64,000 nucleotides of DNA from Acidovorax sp. sic0104 (GTDB lineage: Bacteria; Pseudomonadota; Gammaproteobacteria; Burkholderiales; Burkholderiaceae_C): contig NZ_JAHUWH010000002.1 of the NCBI RefSeq assembly GCF_019219095.1, forward strand, positions 434,001-498,000. The letters run 5' to 3'. Positions 1 through 9,666 of this stretch are shown piece after piece (the first letter of the stretch is position 1; every line of letters starts with the position of its first letter). Below the pieces are notes generated by a model. That model did not search any database and had not been told where the DNA came from. It saw only the letters and a program-made list of their open reading frames with translations. The translations under genes and the position numbers were made by a program.

Positions 1-277
1 AGGCTGGCCCATCTGGAAAGATGGCGCCTCAGGCAAGGCCTCGATGTGGTGGAACGACGAGTGATCGGAGCAGGCAGAGAATGACATGGGGCTTCCTCGC
101 GGCGAAACTTTGCGGACGCGTCAATGCAGGATTGAGCTTGAGCGGAACATTGGCGCACCAGGCGCTGAGGCGTCGTGTCGGATCGTCTTGCGGTCAATCG
201 TAGGATGCGACTTACGCACCATTTACCCTGTGCGCCGAGGCACGCCGCAGTGCGATCCGACGGTGGTACCGCTCGCT

Positions 278-589
278 TCAAGCCGCCTTTGCGAGCTCTG
301 GCGGCTCGATGCCCAGGGCATCGCCCTCCCCGGCCAGCAGGCCGATGCAGTCCAGTGCAGTCGGCGGATCACACGGCTCTGCATAAACCCGCAACGCGAT
401 GTCCTGGGCTGCTGGCGAAAAGTACAGCCAAAGATTGTCATTGGCCTTGTCGTAGCAGGAAAAAAGCGCACGCCCCGACCCCGGGCGACACATCAGAAAC
501 CTGGACATGAACATCTGCTGAATGCGCAGAGTGGGCTCGAAAGCCTGTTCGTCATTCCCGAGGGCCAACTTGTGCCAAGTGCTGCTCAT
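278..589 (-). CDS. hypothetical protein, 103 aa
   Basis: I do not recognise this protein and assign no function. The ATG at 589 is chosen because an AAAGG ribosome binding site lies about 8 bases upstream. An in-frame ATG 14 codons further upstream has no such site. The product is soluble and mixed in composition, with MSSTWHKLALG at its start and several Cys and Trp residues, which is more protein-like than the GC-driven shadow frames around it. No signal peptide or membrane segment is visible. It lies on the same strand as the orphan gene 176 bp upstream, in a stretch that looks like the remains of an integrated element. Confidence 0.5.
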   Translation of the reverse strand: MSSTWHKLALGNDEQAFEPTLRIQQMFMSRFLMCRPGSGRALFSCYDKANDNLWLYFSPAAQDIALRVYAEPCDPPTALDCIGLLAGEGDALGIEPPELAKAA

Positions 590-765
590 GAGGTGCCTTT
601 CGCCTGGCCATGCCAGTGTTGTGGATGGCACATCGTATGGACGGCACCTTCTTGAGCGGCCTTCTTGTGCACCGCATCAATCTGTAGGACAGTCTCTCTG
701 GCGTATGAGCTTTCACACCGACCTGGGAGCAACCATTTGTCGCTGCGCGGCCCATCGTGACAAGG

Positions 766-1029
766 TCATTCGAACGAAGCTTCCAAATCGCGAAAGGCTT
801 CACCCCGGTGGGGAATGCGCAGCCTTGCGCCGTATGCGCGGAGCGTCGCGCAGCCCAGACCCGTGACATAGAGGATCTGCGCGCGCTGGCAGGGTGAGTC
901 TACGGGCGGGAGTTGCACCTCTACCATTCCTGCCGCATGCAGAACGCGAAGTTTGTCGATGTTGCCCACATCCGACTCGACAACAGGCAGGGAATCGCGC
1001 TCCAGCGCTCTCAAATACTCCATTGGCAT
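766..1029 (-). CDS. hypothetical protein, 87 aa
   Basis: This small soluble protein is not recognised. The start at 1029 is supported by a strong GGAGG about 7 bases upstream. The frame stays open above it but without a comparable site. The sequence has a charged N-terminus (MPMEYLRALERDSLPVVESD) and reads like a real protein rather than a shadow frame. It may share a transcript with the 103-aa gene downstream. Its place in the decayed region beside ssrA suggests accessory origin. Function is unknown. Confidence 0.45.
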   Translation of the reverse strand: MPMEYLRALERDSLPVVESDVGNIDKLRVLHAAGMVEVQLPPVDSPCQRAQILYVTGLGCATLRAYGARLRIPHRGEAFRDLEASFE

Positions 1030-1545
1030 GGCGGGCCTCCGGCGTGGATGAAAGTTGATTGTGTGGCGCTGCCCCGCGCGCTTCAAGAACTGATACACGC
1101 CGCTACAACATCGGGGCGCGATCTGGTTTTCGCCCAATGACGCGCGCATACCGAACGTCCGGAACGCCAACCTTCAAAGCCATACCGTCAGCACAGCTTT
1201 TGCCTACATGTGCGCCAGGGCTGCTGCCGTTGATGCGCAACCGTAGGACCAGGCTGACACGCTTGCAAGCAGCGCGAGGACTTTCGCCAAATGACAGCAT
1301 CTTTAGCATGGGCCGGTTCGCAACCAGGGGGCCCCATGCCGATTCTTGTGATCTTCTTCGGAGTACAGCTTGTCGCGGTCGCATTGGCTGCAGCAATCGC
1401 CGGGCTGTGATCAGCGATGGGCCAGATCGCCGCAAGCAGCTCACATTCGCGACTTCAGCCCCAGTTGCGGCGCACGTCACCCAACGCGATGTGATCGCTG
1501 CGCAACTTCACGAGGATGACCTTGGCAACGTCGGATCCGATCCGT
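1030..1545. other. gap with no convincing gene
   Basis: I see no supported gene, RNA or terminator in this 516-bp gap. The open frames here lack ribosome binding sites and look like arginine-rich shadow translations. It probably represents decayed DNA between two orphan genes. Confidence 0.4.
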
Positions 1546-1941
1546 TCAGCTTGTTCGATGCTGAGAAACCAACCACCAAGCAGCGTTGATGGCTGGGACT
1601 GCGCCTCCCACGCTGACCATCCCCGCAGCCGACTGCCAGGGTACTCCAGAAGCCAACTCCCACGCGGCCAACGCAAGCACTGCCAGTATCGCCAGGACAT
1701 TCACGCCACCAGCCAAGGCAACCAGTCGCCCAGAAATACCGCCGCGCACCGCCGCACAGAGAGCCAGGGCGAAGGCGGCTGCCGCCAGGAGATTTGCCAG
1801 CATGGCGGGCGTGTGCCAGGGAGTCCGCAGCAAGGCAACCACCCCCGCGCACAGCCAGAGACCCAAAAGATTGATGAGCCCAAGCCCCATGCGAGTGACC
1901 GTGCTGGGTGCCACAACCCGAGAGCGAACTGAGTCCTTCAT
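1546..1941 (-). CDS. small four-helix membrane protein, 131 aa
   Basis: This is an unrecognised integral membrane protein. Four hydrophobic stretches are visible at roughly residues 19-41, 46-66, 72-95 and 105-125, separated by short charged or glycine-rich loops. The N-terminus is basic (MKDSVRSR). The ATG at 1941 follows a GAGGAG site about 9 bases upstream, which makes expression likely. No transporter signature is visible, and a role such as immunity or a small permease subunit would be a guess. It is the best-supported gene in the decayed accessory stretch left of ssrA. Confidence 0.6.
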   Translation of the reverse strand: MKDSVRSRVVAPSTVTRMGLGLINLLGLWLCAGVVALLRTPWHTPAMLANLLAAAAFALALCAAVRGGISGRLVALAGGVNVLAILAVLALAAWELASGVPWQSAAGMVSVGGAVPAINAAWWLVSQHRTS

Positions 1942-2443
1942 GATCCTTGGGGCTCCTCACGGTTGAACGCCATACCTCTTGCGCACATCACAAGAACATT
2001 GGCCATCCTCGCACAATTCACGGTGGCCGCTCTGCCTTGAGCCGCAACGCCAGGCTCTGGGCATGACTCCCATGGAGGGCCAACTGCTCGCAATTGACGA
2101 CTGCTGTAGACGGAACGGAAACGCCGATCTCGACCACCGCCCGATATGCAATCCTCGTCACCGAAAGTCATCATTTGGACGATTCTCATCACCGTCTCGG
2201 CATTGCGGCTATGTGGACCCTGCTGCTTCGCGGCTCTCCTTGGGGCCGGATGCAATGGCTGTGCTGCTGGCAATGGTTCTTCTAGGGATCCTCTGCACGA
2301 ATCGAGTGGCCAAGTGTGCGCTGCGGATCGGCATGGACGGCGACTGGGCGAACGAGCTTCATCCAAGCGCAAGCGGAATCAAAAAGCTTGTGCATGCAGC
2401 ATGGAAGCCGCACCTCATCGCTGCGGGGCTGGCTTAAAACCGG
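1942..2443. other. gap with no convincing gene
   Basis: No supported gene was found. A plus-strand frame from 2146 begins with a hydrophobic, Cys-rich stretch that could be a broken lipoprotein signal, but it has no clear ribosome binding site and degenerates quickly. The right end runs into the recombinase remnant. Confidence 0.35.
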
Positions 2444-2851
2444 GATAACGACGTCATCAAGGAGCCAAAGACAGCGGCCGGCATCCGCGAGGTGGAACTC
2501 GACGCAAGCACCGTTGCGGCCCTGAGAGCTCAACGCCCAGTTTCAGAAGTCAGGGGCGTCCGCATCTGACTCAATTCTCGCGATGACAAAGCCCTGGTCC
2601 CCGGATGCGCAGAAGCGAAAGACTTTCCGGGTACCGGTCTGTGCGAGCTCTGGGGGTAGAGTGCCGCAACCCGCATGAAGTCCGGCATACCAACGCCTCG
2701 ACGCTCCTCACCGCAGGTCAGAACCCTTGGCATGTGCCCCCCCCAGCTCTGCCACGAGGATGTGGAAATGGTCTTTCGCTCGTACGGGCGGTTCATCCGG
2801 GAGGATTTCCAGAAGCCGAAGCCCGAATTGCGCATTGTGGGAAATTACTGA
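2444..2851 (+). pseudogene. broken phage-type tyrosine recombinase (integrase), C-terminal part
   Basis: Three pieces in alternating frames resemble the catalytic end of a phage integrase. Bases 2444-2569 encode KEPKTAAGIREVELDAS and then a stop. A second frame carries NPHEVRHTNASTLLTAG, the box with the catalytic His and Arg, up to an eight-C run at 2737-2744. After a frame change there, the last frame has CHEDVEM and then VFRSYGRFI with the expected catalytic Tyr, ending in TGA at 2849. The N-terminal DNA-binding part is missing. The gene reads toward the ssrA 3' end about 100 bp away, the usual arrangement for an integrase that used tmRNA as its attachment site. It cannot make an active enzyme as it stands. 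Confidence 0.75.
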
Positions 2852-2905
2852 TCGGTGTGAATTCCGTGTGAATTCACCGACAGCACCAGACACCTCCAGG
2901 CAAAG

Positions 2906-2944
2906 AAAAACCGCCACAGCCTGGGTTCTCCAGGGTGTGGCGGT
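2906..2944 (-). terminator. rho-independent terminator of ssrA
   Basis: ACCGCCACA at 2910-2918 pairs with TGTGGCGGT at 2936-2944, with further pairing inside the loop. Read on the minus strand, the stem is followed by a run of T. It lies 8 bp past the mature tmRNA 3' end. Confidence 0.8.
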
Positions 2945-2952
2945 GTCTTGTA

Positions 2953-3339
2953 TGGTGGAGCTGGCGGGAATTGAACCCGCGTCCGCAAGCCTTTATCGGG
3001 CAGATCTACATGTTTAGCGGTCTGATTTAAATCTCGCTACCGTTGTCGCGCAGTCGCACGCTACAACGGCGGCCAGCACCCTATTTTCTCGCTTCAACCC
3101 AAGGTACCCGGATCAAAGCCAGCCCATGTAATTATCCTTGCAGCCGGGAGGCGCTGATTGCTCAGAACCCCCTTGCCCAGCCCATCGGCCAACTGTTGCA
3201 AGGCTCACTGGCAATTAAGCAGCGAGTGCGAAACGTTCGTCGTTTGCAGTTAGTTTGTTAAATCGAGATTTACGAGCGTGACTCAAGCTCGACATGCACC
3301 ACACCGATTCCGAACCCACGTCGAAACCAGGACAGCCCC
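2953..3339 (-). ncRNA. ssrA: transfer-messenger RNA (tmRNA)
   Basis: tmRNA rescues stalled ribosomes by acting first as an alanyl-tRNA and then as a short message that tags the unfinished protein for proteolysis. On the minus strand the RNA begins GGGGCTGTCCTGGTTTCGAC and ends with the T-arm GGGTTCAATTCCCGCC and CCA, as in other one-piece tmRNAs, for a total of about 387 nt. The tag frame at 3215-3247 encodes ANDERFALAA followed by TAA, a betaproteobacterial tag. The left flank holds an integrase remnant, consistent with the 3' end having served as an attachment site. Confidence 0.97.
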
Positions 3340-3351
3340 AGGCCTTCTATT

Positions 3352-4017
3352 TTAGGCGCCATCGAGCAATTGCAAGAGGTCCCCGGGACATTTAATTGCA
3401 GCATGCGCCCCCCAGTCGAGAGGGTTGTTCTTGACCCCCAAGTAACCGTAGGTCGCAGCGACCGTTCCCATGCCTGCGGCCAGCCCTGCCACTATGTCAC
3501 GCTCATCATCTCCTACATAGATGCACTGCGCAGGCGCAACGTTCAAGCGCGCCGCAGCCTCGAGCAACGGAGCGGGATGGGGCTTGGAGTGCGGCGTCGT
3601 GTCACCGCTGACAACCGCCCCGGCGCTTGCGAACAGAGGAATGGCGCGGGTCAGGGGGTCGGTGAATCGGGAAGCCTTGTTGGTAACCACGCCCCACACG
3701 AGTTCGCGCTCGACGATCTGCGCGACCATTTCTGCCACTCCGTCAAAAATGCTCGTGAGCTCGGTCATCCGGGATTCGTAGTTCACGAAGAACTCCTCCC
3801 GAAAGGCCAGGAAGTCGGGATGCTCGGGTGTCATTCCAAAAGCCTCGCCGAGCATTCCGCGCGCTCCAGCTCCTGCCATCGACCGGTATCGCTCCAGGGG
3901 AAGGGATGACATGCCTCGGTCCGTGCGCATTTTGTCGGCGGCAGCGCCCAGGTCGGGTGCGCTGTCGATCAGCGTGCCATCGAGGTCGAACAGCACGGCG
4001 CGAATGTTCTGAAACAT
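3352..4017 (-). CDS. gph: phosphoglycolate phosphatase (HAD family), 221 aa
   Basis: The enzyme hydrolyses 2-phosphoglycolate to glycolate in the cytoplasm, clearing a product of DNA end repair and photorespiratory-type chemistry. Near the N-terminus FDLDGTLIDS supplies the two catalytic Asp residues (D11, D13). VVTNK in the middle is the second HAD motif, and GDDERDI near residue 170 is the acidic metal-binding motif. Length is normal for the family. It follows ubiG on the same strand with a 31-bp gap, and ubiG-gph pairing is common in proteobacteria. Exact substrate is inferred from family and context, and a related HAD phosphatase is possible. Confidence 0.88.
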   Translation of the reverse strand: MFQNIRAVLFDLDGTLIDSAPDLGAAADKMRTDRGMSSLPLERYRSMAGAGARGMLGEAFGMTPEHPDFLAFREEFFVNYESRMTELTSIFDGVAEMVAQIVERELVWGVVTNKASRFTDPLTRAIPLFASAGAVVSGDTTPHSKPHPAPLLEAAARLNVAPAQCIYVGDDERDIVAGLAAGMGTVAATYGYLGVKNNPLDWGAHAAIKCPGDLLQLLDGA

Positions 4018-4048
4018 GGGTCAGTAAATAGGAGTGTCGGATAAGGCA

Positions 4049-4759
4049 TCAAGCGTTGCGCCGGGTGGCAAACAGGTAGTTGACACTGGTGTCGTCGCTC
4101 ATCCAGTAGCGCTTGGTCAGCGGGTTGTATTCAAGACCTCGAGTGGCCTCAATGTCGAGCCCCGCATTGCGGCAGCTCAGGGCCAGTTCACTGGGCTTGA
4201 TCATCTTTGCATATTCGTGAGTGCCACGCGGCAGCATGTTCAGCACGTACTCGGCGCCGACGATGGCCAGCATGAAGGCTTTCGCATTGCGGTTGATGGT
4301 GGAGAAAAACACCGATCCACCCGGCTTGACAAGACGAGCGCAAGCCTGCACCACAGAAGCAGGATCCGGCACGTGCTCCAGCATTTCCATGCAAGTGACC
4401 GCATCGAAGCTGGCAGGCTGTTCTTGCGCCAGGATTTCCACGCTGATCTCACGATACTGGATGTTGCTGGTCTGGGCCTCCATGGCATGCAACTGCGCCA
4501 CGCGCAGCGCCTTGGTGGCCAGGTCGATGCCCAACACATCGGCTCCTTTCCGAGCCATGGAATCCGCCAGAATGCCGCCCCCGCAGCCCACATCCAACAC
4601 GCGTTTACCTGAAAGCGGGCAAATACCGTTGATCCATTCAAGCCGCAGGGGGTTGATCTGGTGCAATGGTTTGAATTCGCTTTCGGGGTCCCACCAGCGG
4701 TGGGCGAGTTCGGAGAATTTGGCCAATTCGGCCGGATCTGCATTGACGTTATCACTCAT
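4049..4759 (-). CDS. ubiG: ubiquinone biosynthesis O-methyltransferase, 236 aa
   Basis: UbiG carries out both O-methylation steps of ubiquinone synthesis using S-adenosylmethionine. The SAM-binding motif VLDVGCGGG lies at residues 54-62, followed by the acidic DVLGIDLA strand end. The N-terminal FSELAHRWWDPESEFKPLH and the later MEMLEHVPDP and FFSTINRN segments are typical of UbiG. Length matches the family. It is the first gene of a ubiG-gph pair. The gene starts at the ATG at 4759, facing away from the ompA terminator. Confidence 0.95.
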   Translation of the reverse strand: MSDNVNADPAELAKFSELAHRWWDPESEFKPLHQINPLRLEWINGICPLSGKRVLDVGCGGGILADSMARKGADVLGIDLATKALRVAQLHAMEAQTSNIQYREISVEILAQEQPASFDAVTCMEMLEHVPDPASVVQACARLVKPGGSVFFSTINRNAKAFMLAIVGAEYVLNMLPRGTHEYAKMIKPSELALSCRNAGLDIEATRGLEYNPLTKRYWMSDDTSVNYLFATRRNA

Positions 4760-4810
4760 GCTTGTGATTTTCCACGATGACGGACATGGATACGAAAAGC
4801 CCCAAAACGC

Positions 4811-4838
4811 AAAAAAGCCCCGTTACCGGGGCTTTTTT
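4811..4838. terminator. bidirectional terminator between ubiG and ompA
   Basis: AAAAAAGCCCCG and CGGGGCTTTTTT form a perfect stem around a short loop, with A and T runs at both sides, so it can end transcription on either strand. The clear user is ompA on the minus strand, whose stop is about 24 bp away. Confidence 0.85.
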
Positions 4839-4861
4839 GTGCATAACAGCAATCCAGGGGA

Positions 4862-5503
4862 TTACTGAGCAGCGCGGGTACCGACCACTTCGATTTCCAC
4901 GCGGCGATTCTTGGCGCGGCCTTCGGCAGTCTTGTTGTCAGCCACAGGTTGCTTTTCGCCCTTGCCTTCGGTGTAGACGCGGTTCTTTTCGATGCCCTTG
5001 GACACCAGATAAGCCTTCACGGCTTCGGAACGGCGGACCGACAGCTTCTGGTTGTAAGCATCGGAACCCACGGAGTCAGTGTGACCCACGGCGATGATCA
5101 CTTCCAGGTTGATGCCCTTGACCTTGGAGACCAGGTCGTCCAGCTTGGCCTTGCCTTCTGGCTTCAGCACGGACTTGTCGAAGTCGAAGAAAGCGTCAGC
5201 AGCGTAGGTTACCTTGGTGGCGACAGCTGGTGCTGGTGCTGGAGCTGGTGCAGGTGCTGGTGCTGCTGGAGTGGCGGCAGGAGCAGGAGCAGCGGCAGGA
5301 GCGGGAGCAGCGATAGCGCCGTCGCAGCCAGGAGCAGCCGTAGCAGGCGTCCAGTTGGCGTTGCGCCAGCAGTATTCGTTGGTACCGTTCTTCCAGACCA
5401 GTTGGCCAGAAGCATCACGCCAGTTGTCAACGGTTTGTGCGCCAGCGGCGGTTGCGAGCGCTGCAGAGGCAAACAACATCGCCACTTTGTTCAGTTTCTT
5501 CAT
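4862..5503 (-). CDS. OmpA family outer membrane protein, 213 aa
   Basis: This is a predicted outer-membrane-linked, peptidoglycan-binding protein. The start at 5503 is chosen because the ATG follows GGAGAAC and opens a clear signal peptide (MKKLNKVAMLFASAALATAAGAQ cut here in description after the Ala-rich core). A short domain with DNWRDASGQLVWKNG follows, then an Ala/Pro-rich flexible linker around residues 65-95. The C-terminal OmpA domain (about 100-205) contains the peptidoglycan-binding region GHTDSVGSDAYNQKLSVRR. It lacks a full eight-stranded barrel, so it is a short OmpA-like protein. It is transcribed divergently from gyrA and ends at a strong terminator. Confidence 0.9.
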   Translation of the reverse strand: MKKLNKVAMLFASAALATAAGAQTVDNWRDASGQLVWKNGTNEYCWRNANWTPATAAPGCDGAIAAPAPAAAPAPAATPAAPAPAPAPAPAPAVATKVTYAADAFFDFDKSVLKPEGKAKLDDLVSKVKGINLEVIIAVGHTDSVGSDAYNQKLSVRRSEAVKAYLVSKGIEKNRVYTEGKGEKQPVADNKTAEGRAKNRRVEIEVVGTRAAQ

Positions 5504-5727
5504 GGTTCTCCTCTTGGGGAAAAAGCCGCAGCCGCGCTGCGAATCAGGACGCTTGGGGTGACCACCACCCAAAGCGTTCAAACGATTGTGCCATACGTAA
5601 CAGGGCAAAAGCGGGGGCGCCGGTGCGCGCTCCGTAGGACAAAACCGGAATTGCCACGATATGTTGCTGAAGCGCTACACGCTCTTACCTCTAAAATGAA
5701 TCTCCTTTGCCACCGCCGCCGCCCCCA

Positions 5728-8400
5728 ATGACCCAGTTTGCCAAAGAAACCTTGCCCATCAGCCTCGAAGAGGAGATGCGGCGCAGTTATCTCGACTACG
5801 CGATGAGCGTGATTGTGGGCCGGGCCCTGCCCGACGCCCGCGACGGCCTGAAGCCTGTGCACCGCCGCGTGTTGTTCGCGATGCACGAGCTCAACAACGA
5901 CTGGAACCGGCCTTACAAGAAGTCGGCCCGTATCGTGGGCGACGTGATTGGTAAGTACCACCCCCACGGTGATTCGGCGGTGTATGACACCATCGTGCGG
6001 ATGGCGCAGGATTTCTCGCTGCGACATATGCTGGTGGACGGTCAGGGCAATTTCGGTTCGGTGGACGGAGACAACGCTGCGGCCATGCGGTATACCGAAA
6101 TCCGTCTGGCCAAGATCGCTCACGAAATGTTGGGCGATATCGACAAGGAGACTGTCGATTTCGGCCCCAATTACGACGGCAGTGAAAAGGAGCCGCTGGT
6201 ATTGCCCAGCAAATTGCCCAACCTGCTGGTCAACGGTTCGGCCGGGATTGCCGTGGGCATGGCCACCAATATTCCACCCCACAATCTCAACGAAGTGGTG
6301 GACGCCTGCCTGCACATGCTGCGCCACCCCGAGGCCTCCATCGACGAGCTGATGGAGATCATTCCGGCGCCCGACTTCCCCACCGCGGGCATCATCTACG
6401 GCATCAATGGAGTGAAGGACGGCTATCGCACGGGCCGCGGCCGCGTGATCATGCGCGCCAAGTGCCACTTCGAGGACATCGACCGGGGCCAGCGCCAGGC
6501 GATCATCGTTGACGAGCTGCCCTACCAGGTCAACAAGAAGACGCTGCAGGAGCGCATGGCAGAGCTGGTCCACGAGAAAAAGATCGAAGGCATCAGCCAC
6601 ATCCAGGACGAGTCCGACAAGTCGGGCATGCGGCTGGTGATCGAGCTCAAACGCGGCGAAGTGCCCGAGGTGGTGCTGAACAACCTGTACAAGCAGACGC
6701 AGCTGCAGGACACCTTCGGCATGAACATGGTGGCGCTGATCGACGGCCAGCCGCGTTTGTGCAACCTGAAGGACCTGATCGTCGTCTTCCTGCAGCATCG
6801 CCGCGAAGTGGTGACGCGCCGCACGGTATTCGAGCTGCGCAAGGCGCGCGACCGCGGACACGTGCTCGAAGGCCTGGCCGTGGCCCTGGCCAACATCGAC
6901 GACTTCATTGCCATCATCCGCAACGCCCCCACGCCGCCGGTGGCCAAGTCCGAGCTGATGGCCCGCTCATGGGACAGCAAGCTGGTGCGCGAGATGCTCA
7001 CCCGCACCCGCGAAGACGGCGGCGTGATCAATGCCGACGACTACCGTCCCGACGGCCTGGAAAAGGAATTCGGCATGGGCCAGGACGGCCTGTACCGCCT
7101 GTCTGAAACCCAGGCCCAGGAAATCCTGCAGATGCGCCTGCAGCGCCTGACTGGCCTGGAGCAGGACAAGATCGTCGCCGAGTACAAGGAAGTCATGGCG
7201 GTCATCGAAGACCTGCTGGACATCCTCGCCAAGCCCGAGCGCGTCTCCACCATCATTGGCGAAGAGCTCACCTCCATCAAGACGGAATTCGGCCAGCACA
7301 AGCTGGGCGCGCGCCGCAGCATCGTCGAGTACAGCGCGCAAGACCTCTCCACCGAAGACCTGATCACCCCCACCGACATGGTGGTGACGCTCAGCCACAC
7401 CGGCTACATCAAGAGCCAGCCCCTGTCCGAGTACCGCGCGCAAAAGCGCGGCGGGCGGGGCAAGCAGGCCACGGCGACCAAGGAAGACGACTGGATCGAC
7501 CAGCTCTTCATCGCCAACACGCACGACTACATCCTGTGCTTCTCCAACCGCGGACGCCTGTACTGGCTCAAGGTCTGGGAAGTGCCCGCCGGCTCGCGTG
7601 GCTCGCGGGGCCGCCCCATCGTCAACATGTTCCCGCTGCAGGACGGCGAGAAGGTCAACGTGGTGCTGCCGCTGACCGGCGACATGCGCACCTTCCCGGC
7701 CGACCGCTATGTGTTCATGGGCACGAGCATGGGCACGGTCAAGAAGACGGCGCTCGATGAATTCAGCAACCCGCGCAAGGGCGGCATCATCGCCGTGAAC
7801 CTGGACGATGGCGACTATCTGATCGGCGCCGCGCTGACCGATGGCAAGCACGACGTGATGCTGTTCAGCGACGGCGGCAAGGCCGTGCGCTTCGACGAGA
7901 ACGACGTGCGCCCGCTGGGCCGCCAGGCCCGCGGCGTGCGCGGTATGACGCTGGAAGACGGCCAGAGCGTGATCGCGATGCTGGTGGCCGAAGACGAAAC
8001 GCAAAGCGTGCTCACCGCCACCGAAAACGGCTACGGCAAGCGCACCAGCATCGTCGAATACACGCGCCACGGCCGCGGCACCAAGGGCATGATCGCCATC
8101 CAGCAGAGCGAGCGCAACGGCAAGGTCGTGGCCGCCACGCTGGTGCATGCCGACGACGAGATCATGCTGATCACCGACAAGGGCGTGCTGGTGCGCACCC
8201 GCGTGTCCGAGATCCGTGAACTCGGCCGGGCCACGCAGGGCGTGACACTGATCGCGCTGGACGAAGGCTCCAAGCTCAGCGGCCTGCAGCGCATCGTGGA
8301 AAACGACGCCAACGTGGCCGACCCCGAGTCGGACGGCGAAGGCAGCTCGGACGGCGGCAGCCCCCCAGACTCCGGAACGCCGCCCACGCCCGACGCCTGA
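5728..8400 (+). CDS. gyrA: DNA gyrase subunit A, 890 aa
   Basis: GyrA is the DNA-cleaving subunit of gyrase, which introduces negative supercoils using ATP with GyrB. The ATG at 5728 is preferred over an in-frame TTG at 5707 because it gives the family start [17 protein letters not shown], although neither has a clear ribosome binding site. With this start the catalytic Tyr is Y122 (AMRYTEIRL), as in E. coli. The quinolone region [13 protein letters not shown] keeps S83 and D87. The C-terminal wrapping domain has the GyrA box QKRGGRG near residue 580 and an acidic Asp/Ser/Pro-rich tail. It is the first gene of the gyrA-to-ihfB run. Confidence 0.98.
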   Translation: MTQFAKETLPISLEEEMRRSYLDYAMSVIVGRALPDARDGLKPVHRRVLFAMHELNNDWNRPYKKSARIVGDVIGKYHPHGDSAVYDTIVRMAQDFSLRHMLVDGQGNFGSVDGDNAAAMRYTEIRLAKIAHEMLGDIDKETVDFGPNYDGSEKEPLVLPSKLPNLLVNGSAGIAVGMATNIPPHNLNEVVDACLHMLRHPEASIDELMEIIPAPDFPTAGIIYGINGVKDGYRTGRGRVIMRAKCHFEDIDRGQRQAIIVDELPYQVNKKTLQERMAELVHEKKIEGISHIQDESDKSGMRLVIELKRGEVPEVVLNNLYKQTQLQDTFGMNMVALIDGQPRLCNLKDLIVVFLQHRREVVTRRTVFELRKARDRGHVLEGLAVALANIDDFIAIIRNAPTPPVAKSELMARSWDSKLVREMLTRTREDGGVINADDYRPDGLEKEFGMGQDGLYRLSETQAQEILQMRLQRLTGLEQDKIVAEYKEVMAVIEDLLDILAKPERVSTIIGEELTSIKTEFGQHKLGARRSIVEYSAQDLSTEDLITPTDMVVTLSHTGYIKSQPLSEYRAQKRGGRGKQATATKEDDWIDQLFIANTHDYILCFSNRGRLYWLKVWEVPAGSRGSRGRPIVNMFPLQDGEKVNVVLPLTGDMRTFPADRYVFMGTSMGTVKKTALDEFSNPRKGGIIAVNLDDGDYLIGAALTDGKHDVMLFSDGGKAVRFDENDVRPLGRQARGVRGMTLEDGQSVIAMLVAEDETQSVLTATENGYGKRTSIVEYTRHGRGTKGMIAIQQSERNGKVVAATLVHADDEIMLITDKGVLVRTRVSEIRELGRATQGVTLIALDEGSKLSGLQRIVENDANVADPESDGEGSSDGGSPPDSGTPPTPDA

Positions 8401-8437
8401 CCCTTGCCGCGAGGCGCCGTACACAGACCGCGCCATT

Positions 8438-8484
8438 GCTATGAAAAGTGAAGCTGCCAGCGCTTACCCATCAAGCGCTGGCAG
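8438..8484 (+). repeat. family A double-hairpin repeat, copy 1 (gyrA-serC gap)
   Basis: Hairpin 1 is GCTAT, a 7-nt loop and GAAGC. Hairpin 2 is a perfect 12-bp stem (8454-8465 with 8473-8484) around the 7-nt loop ACCCATC. A TGTTTTTGA tail follows, so this copy could also act as a weak terminator. It fills most of the gap between gyrA and serC. Confidence 0.8.
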
Positions 8485-8503
8485 TGTTTTTGATGGATTG
8501 ATC

Positions 8504-9613
8504 ATGAACCGTCCCTATAACTTCTCGGCCGGCCCGGCCGCCATTCCCGCCGAGGTGCTGGAGCAAGCCGCTGCCGAAATGCTCGACTGGCATGGCAGCG
8601 GCATGGGCGTGATGGAGATGAGCCACCGCGGCAAGGAATTCCTCTCCATCTATGAACAGGCTGAAGCCGACCTGCGTGCACTGCTGGCCGTGCCTTCCAA
8701 CTTCAAGATTTTGTTCATGCAGGGCGGCGGCCTGGCCGAAAACGCCATCGTGCCGCTGAACCTCTCCCGCGCCGGTGTGGTCGATTTCGTGCTGACCGGC
8801 AGCTGGAGCCAGAAGTCCCAGAAGGAAGCCCGCAAGTACGCCTCCGAGGTGAACATCGTCGGCTCGGCCGAGGACACGGGCTTCACCACCCTGCCCGACC
8901 CCGCCACCTGGACGCTGAGCCGTGGCGCCAGCTACCTGCACATCTGCAGCAACGAGACCATCAACGGCATCGAATTCCACCAACTGCCGGACATCCAGGC
9001 CCTGGGCAGCGATGCCCCCCTGGTCATCGATTTCTCGTCGCATGTGGCGTCGCGCCCCGTGGACTGGTCGCGCGTGGGCCTGGCCTTCGGCGGCGCCCAG
9101 AAGAACCTCGGCCCCGCCGGGCTGACCCTCGTCGTGGTGCGCGAAGACCTGCTCGGCCACGCCCTGCCCGCCTGTCCCAGCGCCTTTGACTACAAGACAG
9201 TGGCTGACAACCAGTCCATGTACAACACCCCGCCGACCTGGGGCATCTACATTGCCGGCCTCACCTTCCAGTGGCTCCTGCGCCAGACCGAAGGTGGCCT
9301 TACCGGCGTGGCCGCCATGGAGCGTCGCAACATCGGCAAGGCTGAACTGCTTTACAACGCCATCGACAGCTCGCAGCTGTACGTGAACAAGGTGGCCGCC
9401 AACTGCCGCTCGCGCATGAACATACCGTTCTTCCTGCGCGACGAAAGCCGCAACGACGCGTTCCTGGCAGGGGCCAAGGAACGCGGCCTGCTGCAGCTCA
9501 AGGGCCACAAGTCCGTGGGTGGCATGCGCGCCAGCGTCTACAACGCCATGCCGCTGGCTGGAGTGCAGGCGCTGGTGGACTACATGCGAGAATTTGAACA
9601 AAAACACGCCTGA
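8504..9613 (+). CDS. serC: phosphoserine aminotransferase, 369 aa
   Basis: SerC is a pyridoxal-phosphate enzyme that converts 3-phosphohydroxypyruvate to phosphoserine in serine synthesis and also serves pyridoxine synthesis. The start at 8504 gives the family N-terminus [15 protein letters not shown]. Upstream in-frame ATG at 8441 lies inside a repeat element and is rejected. MQGGG, the DFSSH segment and [14 protein letters not shown], which carries the PLP-binding Lys, are all present. Length is normal. It sits between gyrA and pheA, as in the known serC-aromatic gene groups of beta- and gammaproteobacteria. Confidence 0.97.
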   Translation: MNRPYNFSAGPAAIPAEVLEQAAAEMLDWHGSGMGVMEMSHRGKEFLSIYEQAEADLRALLAVPSNFKILFMQGGGLAENAIVPLNLSRAGVVDFVLTGSWSQKSQKEARKYASEVNIVGSAEDTGFTTLPDPATWTLSRGASYLHICSNETINGIEFHQLPDIQALGSDAPLVIDFSSHVASRPVDWSRVGLAFGGAQKNLGPAGLTLVVVREDLLGHALPACPSAFDYKTVADNQSMYNTPPTWGIYIAGLTFQWLLRQTEGGLTGVAAMERRNIGKAELLYNAIDSSQLYVNKVAANCRSRMNIPFFLRDESRNDAFLAGAKERGLLQLKGHKSVGGMRASVYNAMPLAGVQALVDYMREFEQKHA

Positions 9614-9666
9614 ACCGGAACCTCCACCGACACCTGTTCTCGCGAAAGCGCACTGACACCCCATTC

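Noticed and set aside
2-64. A short plus-strand frame reading GWPIWKDGASGKASMWWNDE then stop, possibly the tail of a gene left of the window
   Set aside because: Twenty codons without a start, family or context are too little to call a gene.
2146-2448. A plus-strand frame with a hydrophobic, Cys-rich start
   Set aside because: There is no convincing ribosome binding site, the sequence becomes arginine-rich and shadow-like, and no family is recognised.
5707-5727. TTG start for gyrA giving MPPPPPP
   Set aside because: The extension is not found in GyrA, and numbering matches E. coli exactly with the ATG at 5728.
5578-8436. Long antisense frames opposite gyrA, aroA, rpsA and the Mrp genes
   Set aside because: They mirror GC-rich codon bias of the real genes, are rich in His, Arg and Gly, and have no family match or ribosome binding site.
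8441-8503. In-frame upstream start for serC
   Set aside because: The ATG and following codons lie within a family A repeat, and the resulting extension [12 protein letters not shown] is not part of SerC.
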